A DNA stretch of 64,000 nt, from contig BPJS01000001.1 in NCBI GenBank assembly GCA_026004735.1, positions 806,001 to 870,000 of the forward strand. The letters are read 5' to 3'. Both the position numbers and the translations under genes were made by a program. Shown here one piece after another: positions 16,780 through 24,179 of the stretch. This stretch comes from Isosphaeraceae bacterium (GTDB lineage: Bacteria; Planctomycetota; Planctomycetia; Isosphaerales; Isosphaeraceae). Every line of letters starts with the position of its first letter. The first letter of the stretch is position 1. The notes under the pieces are model-generated. The model did not search any database and was not told the origin of the DNA. It worked only from the letters and a program-made list of their open reading frames with translations.

Positions 16780-16789
16780 CGTGCGGGGC

Positions 16790-17053
16790 ATGCACCACTG
16801 GAACGACTGCGGCGAACTCTGCGGCACGGCGGCAAAGCTCGTCGCCCGGATGAGCCCGCTCATGGCCCATGCTTGCCGCGCGTGCGCCGCCGGTTGTGAC
16901 GACTGCGTCACGGCCAGCGAGAAGCTGAACGACCCGAAGATGAGAGAGGCCCTCGACGCCCTCCGGGCCTGCTCGAAATCCTGCCGGGAGATGCCCCAGA
17001 CGATGGGAATCAAGGTTGCCGCCTGCTGCGAGGGCGACTGCTGCACGAAGTAA
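16790..17053 (+). CDS. Cys-rich four-helix bundle metal-binding protein (Csp/DUF326-like)
   Basis: 87 aa with twelve cysteines: C7, C11, C29, C32, C36, C39, C61, C65 and a tail with C78-C79 and C83-C84. The spacing C-x2-C-x3-C-x2-C in 'HACRACAAGCDDC' and C-x3-C in 'ACSKSC' is the pattern of cytosolic copper-storage (Csp) proteins, whose helix bundles line a core with thiols. It starts ten bases after the methyltransferase stop; a GTG at 16781 in the same frame is also possible. Last gene of the operon. It could buffer the metal or metalloid handled by the pathway. The double-Cys tail is not typical of Csp. Confidence 0.82.
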   Translation: MHHWNDCGELCGTAAKLVARMSPLMAHACRACAAGCDDCVTASEKLNDPKMREALDALRACSKSCREMPQTMGIKVAACCEGDCCTK

Positions 17054-17225
17054 GCGGGGCCGAGCGTGCAGCGCCCAAAGACGCCCGGCAGATTCGGGCC
17101 TCTCTGTACCGACGGAGTCCATTCGCGGACGCGTGACGGTGATCGCGCGCGGGACCCACGCTCGCCAACCTTGAATGGTAGTTTTCGAACATCTTCCCGA
17201 GCATCGCACCGGCGCGAGCGAAGCG

Positions 17226-17421
17226 AGCGGAAAAATCGGGGCCGAAAACGGCCCCGGCCTCACAACGGCAAGTCTTGGTCTTCGTCGAGGTAAGGCAGTT
17301 CGATACAGACGATCGCTTCTCCTGCGCCAATGCGGCGGTCGATCTCGCGTCCGGCGAGTTCGTCGGTGATGGCGTTCCAGCCGCGGGCGATCAGCCAGCG
17401 GTGGTAGGCGAGGGCGTCTCC
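17226..17421. repeat. Source copy of the segment duplicated at about 12510-12704
   Basis: The terminator and 3' part of the 17260 gene are repeated at 12510-12704 in the same orientation. The central 80 or so bases (around 17337-17398 and 12618-12679) are almost identical. The left copy breaks at 12704, where the 28-bp repeat starts. Confidence 0.7.
17231..17256 (-). terminator. Intrinsic terminator (minus strand)
   Basis: CGGGGCCG (17237-17244), loop AAAA, CGGCCCCG (17249-17256), then a T run on the minus strand (AAAAA at 17231-17235 on plus). It ends the DUF932 operon just after the 17260 stop. The same terminator recurs at 12515-12540. Confidence 0.78.
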
Positions 17422-17541
17422 CTGCCAGTGGCGAGCGAGGGTGGTCTGGTAGCCGCGTTTCCCGATGGCCCTCATGTGCTCCCGGCCGTAGAGGGCGAGC
17501 GTCCGTTGCCCGCCCTTCCGGCCGGCCTGCCGGCGGTTCAT
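17260..17541 (-). CDS. Hypothetical protein, DUF932 partner
   Basis: 93 aa. The basic N-terminus 'RRQAGRKGGQRTLALYGREH' contains a K-G-G motif, and the middle has 'RHWQGDALAYHRWLIARGWN'. The C-terminus is acidic. The start overlaps the DUF932 stop (ATGA), so the pair is co-translated. A truncated copy of this gene lies at 12544-12762. I do not recognise a named family. The charged, helical make-up would suit nucleic-acid binding, but that is a guess. A clear terminator follows at 17231-17256. Confidence 0.75.
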   Translation of the reverse strand: MNRRQAGRKGGQRTLALYGREHMRAIGKRGYQTTLARHWQGDALAYHRWLIARGWNAITDELAGREIDRRIGAGEAIVCIELPYLDEDQDLPL

Positions 17542-18350
17542 AGGACCTCACTCGCCAGCTTCGCCATCTCCTCGGCCAGACGCCAGAGCGCCCGGTTGAT
17601 CCGGATGTCCGCGTCCACGGAGCGGATCGGCCGGGTCCGGATGCGCCGCCCGTTGGCGTTCATGGCGCGGAGATCGCCCTTGATCATGTTCTCCTGCACC
17701 CGGTTGACGGTGTGCCAGAGGTCGGGCCGATCGTCCTCCAAGCGGCGGGGGATGAGCAGGTGGGACGGCGTGATGCTCGGGTTCGGCTTCAGCTCCGAAG
17801 CGGCGGCGGCGAATGCCTCCTGCTGCGGCCGGGACAATTCGATCTGCTTCCAGGCCCCGATCTTCTCCAGGGTCCGGGGCGTCTCCTCGACCACCCGATA
17901 GGTCGCGTCGATGATCCGCTCCCGGAAGTCGCTGCCGCCGGAGTGCCGGACGCTGATGCTGCCGAAGTCGGCGGACTGCACGGTCAGGCCGTTGCCGCAC
18001 ACCAGCCGGAAGATGCCGGCCATGAAGCGGTAGGCGGACGTGCCGTCGTGCGAGTTGGTCAGGACCAGTTCGGGCGTCTCCTGGCCGACGGTCACGGGCT
18101 CAAGGTGGTCGGCGTGCCGGAAGCGGATGAGATGGCGGGTGAAGTCGCCCTTCTCGGGGATGCGGGTGTGGGACTGCCGGGCCTTGACCGGGAGGAAACC
18201 TCGGTCGCGGAGGATGTCCACGACCTCGATGGTCGGCACCATGCGGTAGCGGCCCGACATGCCGTGCCACGGCTGGCCAGCGAACACGCTGGGGGCGATG
18301 CGGCGGAGGTCGTCGCGGGACAGGACGGCGGGGACGGTCGTAGTTGTCAT
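17538..18350 (-). CDS. DUF932 protein (plasmid/phage type)
   Basis: 270 aa; start at 18350 with GGAG eleven bases upstream. Features of DUF932 proteins are present: 'RYRMVPTIEVVDILRDRGF', 'GDFTRHLIRFRH', 'LVLTNSHDGTSAYRFMAGIF' and 'VCGNGLTV'. Such proteins are widespread on plasmids, phages and integrative elements and are suspected to act in DNA protection or replication, without a settled function. Preceded by a 69-aa gene and followed by the 17260 gene in one minus-strand transcript. The antisense 309-codon frame over this region is a shadow of its high GC. Confidence 0.88.
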   Translation of the reverse strand: MTTTTVPAVLSRDDLRRIAPSVFAGQPWHGMSGRYRMVPTIEVVDILRDRGFLPVKARQSHTRIPEKGDFTRHLIRFRHADHLEPVTVGQETPELVLTNSHDGTSAYRFMAGIFRLVCGNGLTVQSADFGSISVRHSGGSDFRERIIDATYRVVEETPRTLEKIGAWKQIELSRPQQEAFAAAASELKPNPSITPSHLLIPRRLEDDRPDLWHTVNRVQENMIKGDLRAMNANGRRIRTRPIRSVDADIRINRALWRLAEEMAKLASEVL

Positions 18351-18416
18351 GGGATGAATCTCCGGGTGTTGGTGCATGCTGGAAGAAAGGAAAGGGCATC
18401 CGTGCCCGGTCTTGGT

Positions 18417-18626
18417 TCAGGCGGAGGCCGCCTCGGGCTGGTCGATGGGGGCCAGCAGGGCGGACAGGTCCTTGGGCCTGCGGATGACGGTGTGGTTGAC
18501 GTTCCGCCACCAGTGGAGTCCGTTGTAGCGCCACCCGGCGGCGGTCAGGGCCTTGCGGGTCGCGGCGTCGGGCCTGGAAGTGAAGGCGAGCTTCTCGGTG
18601 TGCGAGGTGCGGTGGACGATCTGCAT
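18417..18626 (-). CDS. Small hypothetical protein upstream of DUF932
   Basis: 69 aa: 'LAFTSRPDAATRKALTAAGW' then 'RYNGLHWWRN'. The pattern of a 'K-L-x-A-A-G-W-R-W/Y-N-G-x-x-W' motif recurs in short proteins that accompany DUF932 genes on mobile elements. 66 bases separate it from the DUF932 start, so it probably leads the operon. No named function. Confidence 0.65.
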   Translation of the reverse strand: MQIVHRTSHTEKLAFTSRPDAATRKALTAAGWRYNGLHWWRNVNHTVIRRPKDLSALLAPIDQPEAASA

Positions 18627-18963
18627 GGTCCGGTCTCCTGATGCGAAGGGCCTGTTGGTCGGTCATGTCGTCACGCGCGACATTCAACCGGCCAACGGCG
18701 GCACCTGGTGCCGGATGGAATAGAATGGGTGAATTCGTCACAGGGACGAGCGGAGCGGCTGCACACGGAGCGCAGCGACACGGAAGCTGCGCAGCGAGCG
18801 CCCTTGACGAAGAGGGCGACGCCCTTCCGGACAGCGCGGTGAGGTGTTCGCCGGCAGGAAATCAGCAGGGGGCGGGAGGGCGGCGGAGCCGGTCCCGAAG
18901 GGACGGGAGCGCGGCGGACCCCGGGAGCACCCGGCCGGCGTCAGCCGGGCTGGCGGAGTACCC
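18627..18963. other. Gene-free stretch between DUF932 module and recombinase
   Basis: About 340 bases with no convincing gene. It holds the promoter side of the DUF932 operon, the right 28-bp repeat (18887-18914) and GC-rich, purine-heavy sequence running up to the recombinase stop at 18964. No clear terminator was found. Confidence 0.5.
18887..18914. repeat. 28-bp direct repeat, right copy
   Basis: AGCCGGTCCCGAAG followed by GGACGGGAGCGCGG; one mismatch to 12705-12732. It contains the hairpin GTCCC-GAA-GGGAC and lies 50 bases from the end of a tyrosine recombinase gene, a usual place for an attachment site. Confidence 0.75.
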
Positions 18964-19976
18964 TCAGATCTGGATCTTCTCGACCTCGTCCAGCGTGACC
19001 TGGTCGTTGGTCCGGTCGTAGAGCTTGGTCGTGCGCGGGCTGGCGTGGGCGGCCATCTGCTGGGCCTTCTCCAGGGTGCCCGCGTGCTCCAGATAGTTGG
19101 TGATGCCCGTCGCCCGGAAGCTGTGACAGCCGATCGGCGTCCGGATGCCGGCCTTCTTCGCCCTCCTGCGGATCATCCGCCAGACGTCAGCGGTTGACAT
19201 GGGGCTCGAAGTCAGGCCATCGCCCCTGCGGGTGGCGGTTCGGAAGAGAGGCCCGCGCCTGTCGGCCTCGATCCCGGCGGCCCGGACATAGGCGTCGAGG
19301 AACTCCTCCAGCGTGTGGTGAGCGGGCATCTCGTGCTGCTTCCCGCCCTTCTCTTGCAGGCGGAGCCACATGCGTTTGCCCTGGGGGTAGTAGTCCTCCA
19401 CCGCCATGGTGACGACGGCCCCGACCCGCGCGAAGGTGAAGAACATGGCGGCGATGAGGGCGCGGTCCCGCTTGTCCACGACGGATACATCCGCGATGCT
19501 CTCGAACAGGGTGCGCGTCTCCTCGGCGGTCAGGACCGGGGTCTTGCCCTTGGTGACGACGTGCTTGGGGGCCGCGGACGGCATGAGCGGGGTTGACGGG
19601 CACGACCTGGCCGGTGACCAGCCAGTCGAAGAGCATGCGGATGGTGGCGAGGTGTTGCTTGACGGTGGGCTTGGCGTGCGACCCTCCCGAGATGCTCGAT
19701 GTAGGCCGCGACCGTCACCGGCCGGATGTCCTTCAGGGCGTGGATGCCACGCCCCTCGCACCAGCGCAGGAAGGTGACGGCGTTGCGGAAATAGGCCCGG
19801 CGGGTGTGCGGGTTGCGGATGTGGGCGGTGAAATACTCGACGAACCGGGTGACGGCGTCCTCGCCGCCGGTGGCCAGGATGGTCGGCAGGTGTGCCAACG
19901 GCTCGGACGGGCTAGGCCGCCGCGCCCCCCGGACGAGGTGGCCTCCTGGGGACTCAGGCGGCGAGGACGGGGACGC
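18964..19976 (-). pseudogene. Tyrosine recombinase (XerC/D-like), two +1 frameshifts
   Basis: Joined across frames this is a complete site-specific recombinase of about 337 aa: N-terminal SAM-like core-binding domain ('EYFTAHIRNPHTRRAYFRNA'), then the catalytic domain with Arg in 'FTFARVGAVVTM', 'CHSFRATGITNYLEHAG' (HxxR), 'MAAHASPRTTKLYDR' (His and nucleophile Tyr). The frame breaks twice: near 19684 (GGG where GG restores 'HLGGSHAKPTVKQHL') and near 19570 (CCCCC where CCCC restores 'VRGPKHVVTKGKTP'). Both are one-base homopolymer insertions, so sequencing error is as likely as true inactivation. It ends 50 bases from the right 28-bp repeat. The start overlaps the VapC gene by 23 bases. Confidence 0.82.
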
Positions 19977-20331
19977 CATAACCGGACAGGATCGTGTCAC
20001 GCGACACGAGCGTCATTCCCTCGACCTTTGCCTGGGCGGCGAGCAGCCTGTCGAAGGGGTCTTTGTGGACGGGAGGGAGGTCGCGCAGGGCAGACGCGTG
20101 GGCGATCTTGAGGGGCAATTCGCGGAACCGGCACGGCTCCAGCATGGCCTCGGGCGGTTCGCTCATTGTGAGCTTCCCGTTGGCCTGCTTGATGGCGATC
20201 TCGACGATCGAGGCCGCGCTGACGAAGACGAAGTTACGCGGGTTGGCGACCGCGACGCGGGCCTCGGTGGCGAGCCGGCCCGGATCGGAGAGCCACCACA
20301 GATAGGCGTGCGTGTCGAGGAGGAGCTTCAC
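19954..20331 (-). CDS. PIN-domain toxin (VapC-like)
   Basis: 125-aa PIN ribonuclease. Acidic residues that bind Mg2+ are in place: D6 in 'LLLDTHAYLWW', E44 in 'SIVEIAIK', and Asp in 'DPFDRLLAAQA' and 'LVSRD'. The start overlaps the antitoxin stop (ATGA), the standard VapBC order with antitoxin first. Members cleave tRNA or rRNA when the antitoxin is degraded. On this element it probably serves maintenance. Confidence 0.9.
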   Translation of the reverse strand: MKLLLDTHAYLWWLSDPGRLATEARVAVANPRNFVFVSAASIVEIAIKQANGKLTMSEPPEAMLEPCRFRELPLKIAHASALRDLPPVHKDPFDRLLAAQAKVEGMTLVSRDTILSGYGVPVLAA

Positions 20332-20567
20332 GCCCCCTCGCCGTCGAAGAGCCTCTCGATCTCGGGGTCCGGGGCGTCGAAGTCCTCGGCGATCCAGACC
20401 CGGCCCTTGAGCTGGCCGCCTTGCCTCGGCTGGGCATCGGCCTGGATGGGCACCAGGCGCACCAGGGGCTCGCCCGAGCGCGCGATCTGCACTTCTTCGC
20501 CCGCGAGCGCCAGCTCGATGAGGCGAGAGAGCTGGGCCTTCGCCTGGTGGATGTTCGCGATCTCCAT
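20328..20567 (-). CDS. Phd/YefM-type antitoxin
   Basis: 79 aa from the ATG at 20567, which has AGAGG five bases upstream. N-terminal DNA-binding motif 'IANIHQAKAQLSRLIELALA' and 'GEEVQIARSGEPLVRLVPI' are typical of Phd/YefM antitoxins. The C-terminus ('IAEDFDAPDPEIERLFDGEG') is the acidic toxin-blocking tail. It overlaps the toxin by four bases. Likely to repress its own promoter; the 70 bases upstream hold two AACCATA repeats that could be the operator. Confidence 0.9.
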   Translation of the reverse strand: MEIANIHQAKAQLSRLIELALAGEEVQIARSGEPLVRLVPIQADAQPRQGGQLKGRVWIAEDFDAPDPEIERLFDGEGA

Positions 20568-20654
20568 GAGACCTCTGGCTAGTTCAACCTGTCTAAGCAT
20601 AAACCATAATGAACCATATTGCAACCAACTTGGTCAGGCCGCCCACGGCCCATA

Positions 20655-20680
20655 TGAAAGATAACGTCCTTTATCTTTCA
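20655..20680. repeat. Perfect 10-bp inverted repeat between the two toxin-antitoxin pairs
   Basis: TGAAAGATAA (20655-20664), CGTCCT, TTATCTTTCA (20671-20680). AT-rich and far from any stop codon, so an operator or protein-binding site is more likely than a terminator. Confidence 0.55.
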
Positions 20681-20743
20681 CATGGTAGAAGGCAAGGCGG
20701 GAACCCAAGGATTCGGCATGCAGGCCGAGGCATGGAGTCAAAT

Positions 20744-20779
20744 CCATAATTGACAAAAAATTTATATCAGCCATAATTG
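20744..20779 (+). promoter_or_regulatory. Promoter of the second toxin-antitoxin pair, with direct repeats
   Basis: TTGACA (20750-20755), 16-base spacer, CATAAT (20772-20777). CCATAATTG occurs twice (20744-20752 and 20771-20779), each copy touching one promoter element. The repeats would suit cooperative binding of the AbrB-type antitoxin. Confidence 0.6.
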
Positions 20780-20905
20780 GTAATGGTGTCACGTGGTGTC
20801 TGACATCTGCAATGAAGCGCCGGGCCGGCGGACCTTGCGCATCATCGACGGAGGCAGGAGGACGTGGCCCGCCTTTGGAAGTTGTCAACACGCATAGAGG
20901 TGCCA

Positions 20906-21163
20906 ATGCAAGTCGAGTATGTCAAGATCGGCGACGACGGCCGGGTGGTGATCCCGTCGTCTCTCCGCAAGGAGCTGAACATCAAGCCCGGCGACACGCT
21001 GGTCCTCGAGTCCGACGGCGACAGCCTGCTGGTCCGCGGGTACGAGCAGGTCCTGAAGGAGGTCCAGTCCGCGTTCGCGGACGTCGCGCCGTCCGAAACG
21101 CTCTTGTCCGAAGAACTGCTTCGCGACCGCCGCGACGAGGCGATCCGCGAGTCTCGTGACTGA
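20906..21163 (+). CDS. AbrB/SpoVT-type antitoxin
   Basis: 85 aa from ATG 20906 (GAGGTG nine bases upstream). Swapped-hairpin AbrB fold: 'VKIGDDGRVVIPSSLRKELN' then 'IKPGDTLVLESDGDSLLVRG', followed by a helical, acidic toxin-binding part. The stop overlaps the following PIN gene by eight bases. Acts as antitoxin and autorepressor, probably at the repeats in 20744-20779. Confidence 0.9.
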   Translation: MQVEYVKIGDDGRVVIPSSLRKELNIKPGDTLVLESDGDSLLVRGYEQVLKEVQSAFADVAPSETLLSEELLRDRRDEAIRESRD

Positions 21164-21539
21164 GTCGGTCCTGGATGCCTCGGCGCTCATCGCTTTCCTG
21201 CGGAACGAGCCCGGGGCCGACAACGTGCGGGCGATCCTACCTTCAGCGTGCATCTCCGCCGTCAACCTGGCCGAGACCTACGGCAAGCTGGTCCAGTACG
21301 GCAAGCGGCTCGACGACACCGTTCGGCTGATCGCCCGGCTCCGCCTTCGGGTCGTCCCGTTCGACGCGGACCAGGCGAGCATCGCCGCCTCGCTGTGGGT
21401 GCCGACCCGCTCGGCCGGGCTGTCACTCGGCGATCGCTCCTGCCTGGCCCTCGCCTTGCACCTGAACGCACCGGCCGTCACGGCAGAACGGGCCTGGGCT
21501 GCGTGCGAGCTGGGCGTCCGCTTGGTCATGATCCGATAG
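21156..21539 (+). CDS. PIN-domain toxin (VapC-like)
   Basis: 127 aa starting at GTG 21156 inside the antitoxin's last codons. PIN signature: D7 in 'SVLDASALIAFL', Glu in 'VNLAETYGKL', Asp in 'LSLGDRSCLALAL' and the C-terminal 'VTAERAW'. In the last motif the usual 'T-A-D' reads 'T-A-E', a conservative change of a metal ligand. Forms the second TA pair, transcribed away from the first. Confidence 0.9.
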   Translation: MTESVLDASALIAFLRNEPGADNVRAILPSACISAVNLAETYGKLVQYGKRLDDTVRLIARLRLRVVPFDADQASIAASLWVPTRSAGLSLGDRSCLALALHLNAPAVTAERAWAACELGVRLVMIR

Positions 21540-21739
21540 CAATTCTCAGCGGGCAACGACCCGGGGCCCCATAACTGGAAGGCGGTTACCGAGGTACGGG
21601 AGCGAATCGGACCCCGAAAGCACGTGATCAACGGGAGCCGGGCGTCTCATTCTCGATTTGGAGTTGAATTAAAATTATTAACATATACTAATTATACTAT
21701 GAAATTATAATTAATTATTTAATTTAAAAAGGAAGCCCG
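21540..21739. other. Intergenic region with an extremely AT-rich promoter zone (21657-21735)
   Basis: About 80 bases made almost only of A and T (for example TTAATTATTTAATTT) in a genome near 68-70% GC, directly before the 21740 gene. Several TATAAT-like matches occur, so one exact promoter cannot be picked. A very similar zone precedes the 22409 gene. Confidence 0.55.
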
Positions 21740-22177
21740 ATGCCCAATAACCAACCTCGGCCGGAGATCGACCTCTCGAAGATCAAGTACCCGAGCGACC
21801 GCGTGACCCTCAAACAACTGCGGACCCTTGCCGAGGATGATTTAGGGCTATATTTCAAGCAAGAAGGCACAGACATTGGGAACATGACAATTCGAGAGCA
21901 AAACCATGCAAAGCTGGGATTCGCCAAGGCATTAGGAGACCCGGCAATGATTGAAAAAGCGATATTCGACCTTGTGGGCGACCATTGGGATGAGGAACAG
22001 GATGGGAAGTATAGCGATGCCAAGGGGCTAGGGAAAGCCGTCGAGATGCTCACCGAATATTATATACGCTACGGCGTCGCAGAAGGCCCGATATCCGCAA
22101 AGCAAGCGATCCGTCGCATCGAAAAGCAGGGCGCGGAACAGGCCAAACAGTTCATGGGGCGGACAGGAGGGGATTAG
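21740..22177 (+). CDS. Hypothetical soluble protein
   Basis: 145 aa, charged and mostly helical, no membrane segment or Cys motif. 'LAEDDLGLYFKQEGTDIGNM' and 'AMIEKAIFDLVGDHWDEEQD' are the most distinctive stretches. AAAAAGGAAG lies about eight bases before the ATG. Codon use is visibly less GC-rich than in neighbours (TTA, ATA, AAT codons), a sign of foreign origin. Not recognised. Preceded by an AT-rich promoter zone and not clearly in an operon. Confidence 0.7.
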   Translation: MPNNQPRPEIDLSKIKYPSDRVTLKQLRTLAEDDLGLYFKQEGTDIGNMTIREQNHAKLGFAKALGDPAMIEKAIFDLVGDHWDEEQDGKYSDAKGLGKAVEMLTEYYIRYGVAEGPISAKQAIRRIEKQGAEQAKQFMGRTGGD

Positions 22178-22408
22178 GCCCTCTGCCGCGACCAGCTTGC
22201 TCCAGGACGCAGGCGACCGATGGAGCGAGGGCTGGAATAGCCATGGCATTGCGCAAGCGGAGTCCCATGGACGGTGATGCCGTCGCGGCATGCAGCGGGC
22301 GGCACCCCGGGTAGTCACATTGCTGCCGCCCATCGGCACTCCGACGTTGACCCAGCATTGAATTTCTAATAATTAAATATATTAACTATTAATTTATTAG
22401 AGGAATAT
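22178..22408. other. Intergenic region with second AT-rich promoter zone (22359-22405)
   Basis: The last 50 bases are A/T-only apart from a few G and C (AATTAAATATATTAACTATT), ending in GAGGAATAT before the ATG at 22409. The GAGG there is a good ribosome site. It mirrors the zone at 21657-21735. Confidence 0.55.
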
Positions 22409-22699
22409 ATGAAGGAAGGATCCCGGCAAGAGTCATCGTGGCTCGGATCTGTTCCGCTCTACGCGGGCTTGCTGATCGGGACTGTGGTTTCCCGGCTGGG
22501 CGTCCTGGATCCTGTTTTTCGCGCGGTCGGGGGATGGCTCGGATTCGGCGATCGGGTGCCGAGCGGAGGCAATCATTCGGATCGGCCGCCCCCGGCCGCC
22601 GCGGATTCTGTGACGCATCCAAGTCGCGTCGGCAGCGTCCCGGATGACCTGCGGGCGCCGGCGATGCCCGGAGGCCACAAATCCGCTCGGTCGCGATAA
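22409..22699 (+). CDS. Small hypothetical membrane-anchored protein
   Basis: 96 aa: a short polar start, one hydrophobic helix ('VPLYAGLLIGTVVSRLGVL'), then a Pro/Ser/Gly-rich tail with no recognisable domain. GAGG ten bases upstream and an AT-rich promoter support expression. The tail might be partly out-of-frame sequence, since it has no conserved look. Unknown function. Confidence 0.5.
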   Translation: MKEGSRQESSWLGSVPLYAGLLIGTVVSRLGVLDPVFRAVGGWLGFGDRVPSGGNHSDRPPPAAADSVTHPSRVGSVPDDLRAPAMPGGHKSARSR

Positions 22700-22817
22700 C
22701 TCCAGGCCTCGCCGTTCCTCGGCCTCGAGCCGCCACCGACTGGATTGGAGATGCGGTCGCCGCGGCGTAAAATGGGATCCGGAGCGGATCGGGAGCGATT
22801 GCCGGGGTGACGTACCC

Positions 22818-24179
22818 ATGAGTGAGCGGCCGGTAACCGACGCCGAACGGATCTTGGAGTTGATCGCGAGCTTCGGCAGCCCCTACGAGAAGGATCGGGT
22901 CGCTGCCGCTTTCGAGGCGGGGTCGCTCGGGTCGCCGGTGGTCCCTGCGCTGGCCGATGCTTTGCGTCATCACAACCCCTTCGTGCGGGAACAGGCCGCG
23001 CTCGCGCTCCGCAGCATGGGTCCGGCGGCGTCGGCCGCTGTGCCGGATCTGATCGATTCCCTCGCAGATGAAGTTCCCTATGTACGTGAGAAGGCGGCGG
23101 AAGCTCTGGGTGCGATTGGTCCACCGGCGGAAGTGGCGATCCCTCGCCTGATCCGATTGCTAGGCGAGGACTTCGGTCTCGTGCTCGACGCGTCCGCGTT
23201 GGCCCTCGCGGCGCTCGGACCGCCGGCCGTGCCTTCCCTGGTCGGATTGCTAAAGCACGAGGTCGGCGGGACCCGGGCGTATGCCGCGCTGGCGCTCGGG
23301 AAGATCGGCCCGGCCGCGGCGTCGGCCGTGCCCGATCTAATCGACCTGATCGAGGAACCGCATCGCTTCGCGTGGCTCTCGGGCATCGAGTCATTGGGGC
23401 GAATCGGTCCCGCAGCGGCGGGAGCGAGTCCCGCACTGGTCGGGAGCCTGGCCAGGGAAGACGAGACCGGCCGATTCTACGCCTGCCGGGCCCTGATCTG
23501 CATCGGGCCCGCGGCGGTCCCCGCCCTGCTCGATGCGACGCTGCCCGGGATCGAACGCCGCTACGAGCTCGATGATTACCCGCGGGTGTGGTCCCGTGAT
23601 CTGCTCTGCGGGATTCTGCAGGCGCTCGGGCCGCGGGTCTTGCCCGACCTGATCAAGGCCCTGGCCGATGACGAGCCCGCCTCCTCGCGCGCTTGGGAAA
23701 CGCTGTCCACCTGGGACGCGGAGGCCGAGTCCTACCTCAAAGACGCACTCCGGGACCGCAACGCGGTGGTCCGCACCAAGGCGGACGCCCTGCTGGCCAG
23801 GCGACGGGCCGCTTCCCTGGTCGAGTGCCCCCTCTCGGAGTTCAAGCACCGATTCCCGCAGTCCCATGACGTCCTGCTGTTCCTCCTGACCACGGCGGCG
23901 ACCGCTCCGAAGACGAAGGAACAACTGCGCATGTTCCGATCGTTGATCACGCTCGGGTCGTTCCGGCGGGTGGCGATCGAGGAGGCCCGGCAATCCGGGA
24001 TCGACGGCCAGGGGCCGGATCACTCCGGGCCGGCCTCGCGCGTCCGGCGGCTTGCGAAATCCTTGGGCGCGCCGCTGACGTGCGCCGTGGAGGGCGACGG
24101 CCGGAAGCGGACGGAGCTCACCGACCTCGGGCGTGCCTTGGGCGACTGGATCGAGGCCAACCCACACTGGATCGATTGA
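22818..24179 (+). CDS. HEAT-repeat protein with C-terminal LysR-like winged helix
   Basis: 453 aa from ATG 22818. Residues about 30-330 are HEAT/PBS-lyase repeats, each near 35-38 aa, with recurrent 'VREQAALALRSMGPAA', 'VREKAAEALGAIGPPA', 'AYAALALGKIGPAA' and 'FAWLSGIESLGRIGPAA'. The C-terminal 100 residues differ: 'FLLTTAATAPKTKEQLRMF', 'SLITLGSFRRVAIEEARQSG', then 'ASRVRRLAKSLGAPLTC' and 'KRTELTDLGRALGDWIEA', which read like the N-terminal DNA-binding domain of LysR regulators (R-x-I-x-x-L-E-x-x-L-G-x-P-L-F ... L-T-x-A-G). The combination suggests a scaffold with DNA-binding ability. Function unknown. Confidence 0.85.
   Translation: MSERPVTDAERILELIASFGSPYEKDRVAAAFEAGSLGSPVVPALADALRHHNPFVREQAALALRSMGPAASAAVPDLIDSLADEVPYVREKAAEALGAIGPPAEVAIPRLIRLLGEDFGLVLDASALALAALGPPAVPSLVGLLKHEVGGTRAYAALALGKIGPAAASAVPDLIDLIEEPHRFAWLSGIESLGRIGPAAAGASPALVGSLAREDETGRFYACRALICIGPAAVPALLDATLPGIERRYELDDYPRVWSRDLLCGILQALGPRVLPDLIKALADDEPASSRAWETLSTWDAEAESYLKDALRDRNAVVRTKADALLARRRAASLVECPLSEFKHRFPQSHDVLLFLLTTAATAPKTKEQLRMFRSLITLGSFRRVAIEEARQSGIDGQGPDHSGPASRVRRLAKSLGAPLTCAVEGDGRKRTELTDLGRALGDWIEANPHWID

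Noticed and set aside
17712-18641. 309-codon plus-strand frame
   Set aside because: Antisense to the DUF932 gene and its small partner; Gly/Val-rich composition typical of a shadow.
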